The notes below the pieces were generated by a model. That model was given only the letters and a program-made list of their open reading frames with translations, searched no databases and was not told the DNA's origin. From JAGQTE01 sp964648005 (GTDB lineage: Bacteria; Actinomycetota; Acidimicrobiia; Acidimicrobiales; Acidimicrobilacustridaceae): a stretch of DNA of 35,997 bases. The stretch lies in assembly GCA_964648005.1 (NCBI GenBank), contig CAZYKR010000008.1, positions 1 through 35,997 on the forward strand, in the 5' to 3' direction. Positions 33,692-35,997 of this stretch are shown piece by piece. How positions within the stretch are numbered: the first letter of the stretch is position 1; each line of letters begins with the position of its first letter. The translations under genes were made by a program, and so were the position numbers.

Positions 33692-34384
33692 ATGGACCTG
33701 ACCCCGTTCGAGCCTGCGGCCGTCGCGCTGCGCGAGGTTGCACTGGCGTACGTCCAGGACGAGCGCGGCGTGCGGGTAGAGGACTACCTGACGGTGCTTG
33801 CCGCCACCACCGGCGAGGCGGCGATCGTGTCGAGCGGTGTCATCGACATCGAGCACACCGAGCTGACGCCGGGCGCGGCCGTGTTCGGTGACGCCATCAA
33901 CGAGGTGCTCAGCGGGGACACCACCGACGTGGCGGGGGCACCGCCGACGTCGATCACCGGGGCGCTGCGCGACCGTGTCGTGCCCGACGTGGTCGGCCTC
34001 GACGCCGTGCCCTCGCTCGACCACTGCTATCGGCTGGTCGCCGGCGCCGTCGCCGACGTGCCGTGGGGCCAGGTGCCCGTGACCGTGCCGGATGCGCACC
34101 GCCCGACCGTGCTGCCGCTGCAGGCGGCCTTCGAGCTGCGCCCCGCTGTCGTCGCCGTGTGCGCGCGGGTCGACGACGAGCTCCGGGCCCACCGGCTCCC
34201 GACGATCGACGGCTGGGGCCGCCACGTGCTGTGCGCGCTGGCGCTCGGCTCGGCCATCGATCAGACCCGCGAGGCGATCGATCCGACGACGGCGCTGACG
34301 CTGGCCTTCGAGATCACGTTCGGCATGGCGAAGACCGTGCCCATGTCCCAGGCCGCCTTCGACGCTGCCGCAGCCGACACCTGA
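33692..34384 (+). CDS. hypothetical protein, last gene of the kinase-lyase cassette
   Basis: This 230-residue protein is not recognised. It has no signal peptide, no membrane helix and no metal motif. It is rich in Ala, Val, Asp and Thr, with alternating helices and strands. Distinct stretches are TVLAATTGEAAIVSSGVIDI near the N-terminus and TIDGWGRHVLCALALGSAID near the C-terminus. Codon use matches its neighbours, and it starts 31 bases after the lyase stop, so it is probably in the same operon. The ribosome site is weak. It could be a cofactor-free subunit or an accessory protein of the lyase. Confidence 0.7.
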   Translation: MDLTPFEPAAVALREVALAYVQDERGVRVEDYLTVLAATTGEAAIVSSGVIDIEHTELTPGAAVFGDAINEVLSGDTTDVAGAPPTSITGALRDRVVPDVVGLDAVPSLDHCYRLVAGAVADVPWGQVPVTVPDAHRPTVLPLQAAFELRPAVVAVCARVDDELRAHRLPTIDGWGRHVLCALALGSAIDQTREAIDPTTALTLAFEITFGMAKTVPMSQAAFDAAAADT

Positions 34385-34433
34385 GGGCGCTGCCACCTAC
34401 CGCAACGAGTTTCCGGCCCGGGACGGGCACCGG

Positions 34434-34439
34434 TAACAT
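34434..34439 (+). promoter_or_regulatory. -10 hexamer of the tRNA-Ala gene
   Basis: TAACAT, 12 bases before the tRNA 5' end, fits TANNNT. The -35 region is weak (TTTCCG). Confidence 0.45.
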
Positions 34440-34451
34440 GGCCGTTCCTTC

Positions 34452-34525
34452 GGGGGTGTAGCTCAGCTGGCTAGAGCGCTTCGGTCGCATCGAAGAGGCC
34501 GTGGGTTCGAATCCCATCACCTCCA
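34452..34525 (+). tRNA. tRNA-Ala (CGC anticodon)
   Basis: The 74-base sequence folds into a full cloverleaf. Acceptor GGGGGTG pairs with CACCTCC, D-stem GCTC pairs with GAGC, anticodon stem CTTCG pairs with CGAAG, and T-arm GTGGG-TTCGAAT-CCCAT follows a five-base variable loop. The anticodon loop GTCGCAT gives CGC, reading GCG (alanine). The G3-U70 pair, the alanine identity element, is present. CCA is not encoded. Confidence 0.97.
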
Positions 34526-34542
34526 CTCCGTTGGTACGCCGA

Positions 34543-34571
34543 CACTCGGCGGCGGTCCGCACCGTCGAGTG
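34543..34571 (+). terminator. hairpin after the tRNA
   Basis: CACTCG and CGAGTG pair, with CGGT/ACCG inside around CCGC. It starts 18 bases after the tRNA. There is no U-tract, so it is tentative. Confidence 0.3.
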
Positions 34572-34660
34572 GCGATGGTCGACTCGTCAGCGGGCGCCGC
34601 GAGCGATTCGTCCCCGTCGAGGCATCCGGCGAACCGCTTGCGGTCCAGCTGCGCCGCCTG

Positions 34661-35032
34661 TCAGTCCGAGGGGTCGGCCGCCGTCAGCACGTGCAGCATC
34701 CCGGTAGCCGAGGCTCGCACAGCGCCCCATCCGGGGTCCGAGAACCATCGGTTGTCGGGGGCGTCTGCTCCCTGGCGCTCCGACACCTGCACGAGGAGGA
34801 GGACAAGCTCTCGAGCGGCCGACGCCTCGACATCGTTGCGGAGGATCGTGCCGATCGATCCGGACGGGTCGTGCTCGTCCCACGAGGTGTCGTCCACAAC
34901 CTCGTGCACTGCCCAGCTGAGATCGGGCCAACGTGGGTCGGGTTCGTCTCCCACGAGGGTCGGCGGCGTTGAAGCAAGGAGTGCCGACGCATCGATCATG
35001 TCTGCACGCCGCCACGGCCACGCCACGTCCAT
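34661..35032 (-). CDS. small SCO4402-like protein, unknown function
   Basis: This protein of 123 residues has an acidic and tryptophan-rich core: WPDLSWAVHEVVDDTSWDEH, then IGTILRNDVEASAARELVLL and NRWFSDPGWGAVRASATGML. The pattern (helical, with an RWPDL-type start and a WF..PGW end) resembles the SCO4402 family of small actinobacterial proteins of unknown role, often found near secreted or toxin-like proteins. The start at ATG 35032 is chosen because TACAGT lies six bases before it. ATG 35080 and ATG 34999 are alternatives. It converges on the tRNA gene. Confidence 0.65.
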   Translation of the reverse strand: MDVAWPWRRADMIDASALLASTPPTLVGDEPDPRWPDLSWAVHEVVDDTSWDEHDPSGSIGTILRNDVEASAARELVLLLVQVSERQGADAPDNRWFSDPGWGAVRASATGMLHVLTAADPSD

Positions 35033-35038
35033 CGCCGA

Positions 35039-35044
35039 ACTGTA
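35039..35044 (-). promoter_or_regulatory. -10 hexamer of the SCO4402-like gene
   Basis: TACAGT on the minus strand, six bases before ATG 35032, fits the leaderless TANNNT pattern seen elsewhere in the window. Confidence 0.4.
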
Positions 35045-35139
35045 CGACTCGAATGAGGCTCGGCCCGAGGGATCTCCCACAGCGCCCGGCGGCTTCAGCT
35101 CGGCTGGACCCGGACGCCGGCGGATGGAGGGACTCGGCG

Positions 35140-35616
35140 TCAGGGCGCGGCTGGCTCGCCCGGTGACGTGGCCTCACCGATCGCATCCACCCAGCCATCG
35201 ACGTCAGGGCTGTACCAGGCCATGGCGTCCGGCTCGCCATCGACGGCGAACGCCACGTACAGGAGCGCCCGGCCGTAGCTCTTGCCCAGGTGCGACCGCG
35301 CCGTGCGCACCTCGGTGATGCTCGACAGCGGTATCCGCACGCTGTTGCGCTCGGGCACGAGCTGCAGCCACAGCAGCTCGGTCGGGGTGAGTACCAGCGC
35401 CCCGTTGCCACGCGCCTGACCAGCGCCGCGCGAGGTGAGCCCCAGCGTCACCGTGGCGGTGTCGACACGCTCGATCTGATCGGCCGGCACCGCGTCGGCC
35501 ACACGTCCCTCCAGCCGGTGCTGCACCTTGGCCAGCGCGACCTTCGGCACGACCACGAACATGACGGCGACGAAGCCGAGCGCCGCTACGACACCGAGGC
35601 CGATCGCGATCCCCAT
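35140..35616 (-). CDS. membrane-anchored PH-like (GRAM/PH) domain protein
   Basis: This 158-residue protein has one N-terminal membrane helix (about 3-25: GIAIGLGVVAALGFVAVMFV), so it is anchored with its domain in the cytoplasm. The rest (about 50-150) is beta-rich and resembles a PH-like fold: GALVLTPTELLWLQLVPERN, then SVRIPLSSITEVRTARSHLG and a closing helix WVDAIGEA. The role is unknown. GGAGG about six bases before the ATG sets the start. It lies between the SCO4402-like gene and the reductase fragment on the same strand. Confidence 0.7.
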   Translation of the reverse strand: MGIAIGLGVVAALGFVAVMFVVVPKVALAKVQHRLEGRVADAVPADQIERVDTATVTLGLTSRGAGQARGNGALVLTPTELLWLQLVPERNSVRIPLSSITEVRTARSHLGKSYGRALLYVAFAVDGEPDAMAWYSPDVDGWVDAIGEATSPGEPAAP

Positions 35617-35686
35617 GTCTGCCTCCCTCGATCACGCCCCGCGCTGGGACACCTCCGGCACTGCGCCGATCGGCCACCCGGTCCGT

Positions 35687-35997
35687 TCACCGCCCGGGTG
35701 CACCGCCCGCTGGCTGGAACAGCAATGCCACCGCCCCGGACGACAGCTCGCGGCGGCTGACGGACTCTAGATCGAGCGATGCGCGCAGCCCGTCGAGCAG
35801 TCGGGGCCCGTGCCCGGCGATGACCGGATGGACGACGAACTCGTACTCGTCGATCAGACCGAGGTCGGCCAATGCCAGAGGCAGGGTCAACCCGCCGAGC
35901 GAGATCCTGCCGCCCGGTTGCTCCTTGAGGGCCCGCACCGCCGTCGCCAGATCGCCCTCGAGGAAAGACTGAGCCAGCGCGTGCACCAGCGCGCAAT
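35687..35997 (-). CDS. RibD C-terminal/dihydrofolate-reductase-like protein (partial, cut by window end)
   Basis: About 100 residues of a RibD/DHFR-like reductase are visible: EGDLATAVRALKEQPGGRIS, then LGGLTLPLALADLGLIDEYE and VVHPVIAGHGPRLLDGL. This is the C-terminal NADPH-fold half common in small YwjB/RibD-related proteins. The frame stays open to the window end, so the N-terminal part (expected about 80-100 residues) lies outside. Its function (riboflavin-type or pteridine-type reduction, or none) is unknown. Confidence 0.78.
   Translation of the reverse strand, partial: CALVHALAQSFLEGDLATAVRALKEQPGGRISLGGLTLPLALADLGLIDEYEFVVHPVIAGHGPRLLDGLRASLDLESVSRRELSSGAVALLFQPAGGAPGR

Noticed and set aside
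34314..34562. 82-residue minus-strand open frame
   Set aside because: It lies antisense over the tRNA-Ala gene and its flanks; this kind of frame is a known artefact around tRNAs.

Overview
The window is high-GC, densely packed bacterial chromosome. It suggests a lipid- and CoA-metabolising actinobacterium. The evidence is three P450s, a crotonase, an acyl-CoA dehydrogenase, a coenzyme-B12 acyl-CoA mutase large chain, a DUF35 protein, MenB, GlpX-type fructose bisphosphatase, KstR-like DNA boxes, and many -10 hexamers (TANNNT) sitting 6-9 bases before start codons. An Acidimicrobiia-like source is my guess from style only. There are no insertion sequences, phage genes, CRISPR arrays or rRNA. 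One tRNA-Ala(CGC) is present.

Layout. 1-6160: tail of a bacterial PH-domain (YdbT-like) gene with an in-frame stop, a zinc-ribbon protein, an isobutyryl-CoA-mutase-like large subunit, divergent glpX, and a P450-SDR pair with overlapping stop and start. 6250-12231: delta-9 type desaturase, divergent membrane-anchored molybdopterin oxidoreductase, DUF35 acyl-CoA-binding protein, a duplicated zinc-metallopeptidase lipoprotein, and a crotonase. Two strong inverted repeats lie in the promoters of the last CoA-related genes. 12329-19404 (minus strand): NeuD-like acetyltransferase, 4xPAS-GGDEF-EAL protein, Sua5, P450, beta-propeller lipoprotein. 19553-24416 (minus): a large secreted protein with calcium-type repeats, acyl-CoA dehydrogenase preceded by a KstR-like box, and a D-aminoacylase-like amidohydrolase. 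24736-28171 (plus): M23 peptidase, then P450 and TetR regulator. 28224-34384 (plus): a degenerate LuxR/LAL regulator, menB, an FGGY kinase, a sphingosine-1-phosphate-lyase-like PLP enzyme and an unknown protein. 34452-end: tRNA-Ala, a SCO4402-like small protein, a membrane-anchored PH-like protein and the end of a RibD/DHFR-like reductase.

How the genes may work together: the P450, dehydrogenase, crotonase, DUF35 and mutase genes look like scattered pieces of lipid or branched acyl-CoA turnover under TetR-type control. The most unusual grouping is the kinase plus S1P-lyase-like cassette. It has the logic of a phosphorylate-then-cleave pathway, but its substrate is not readable from sequence.
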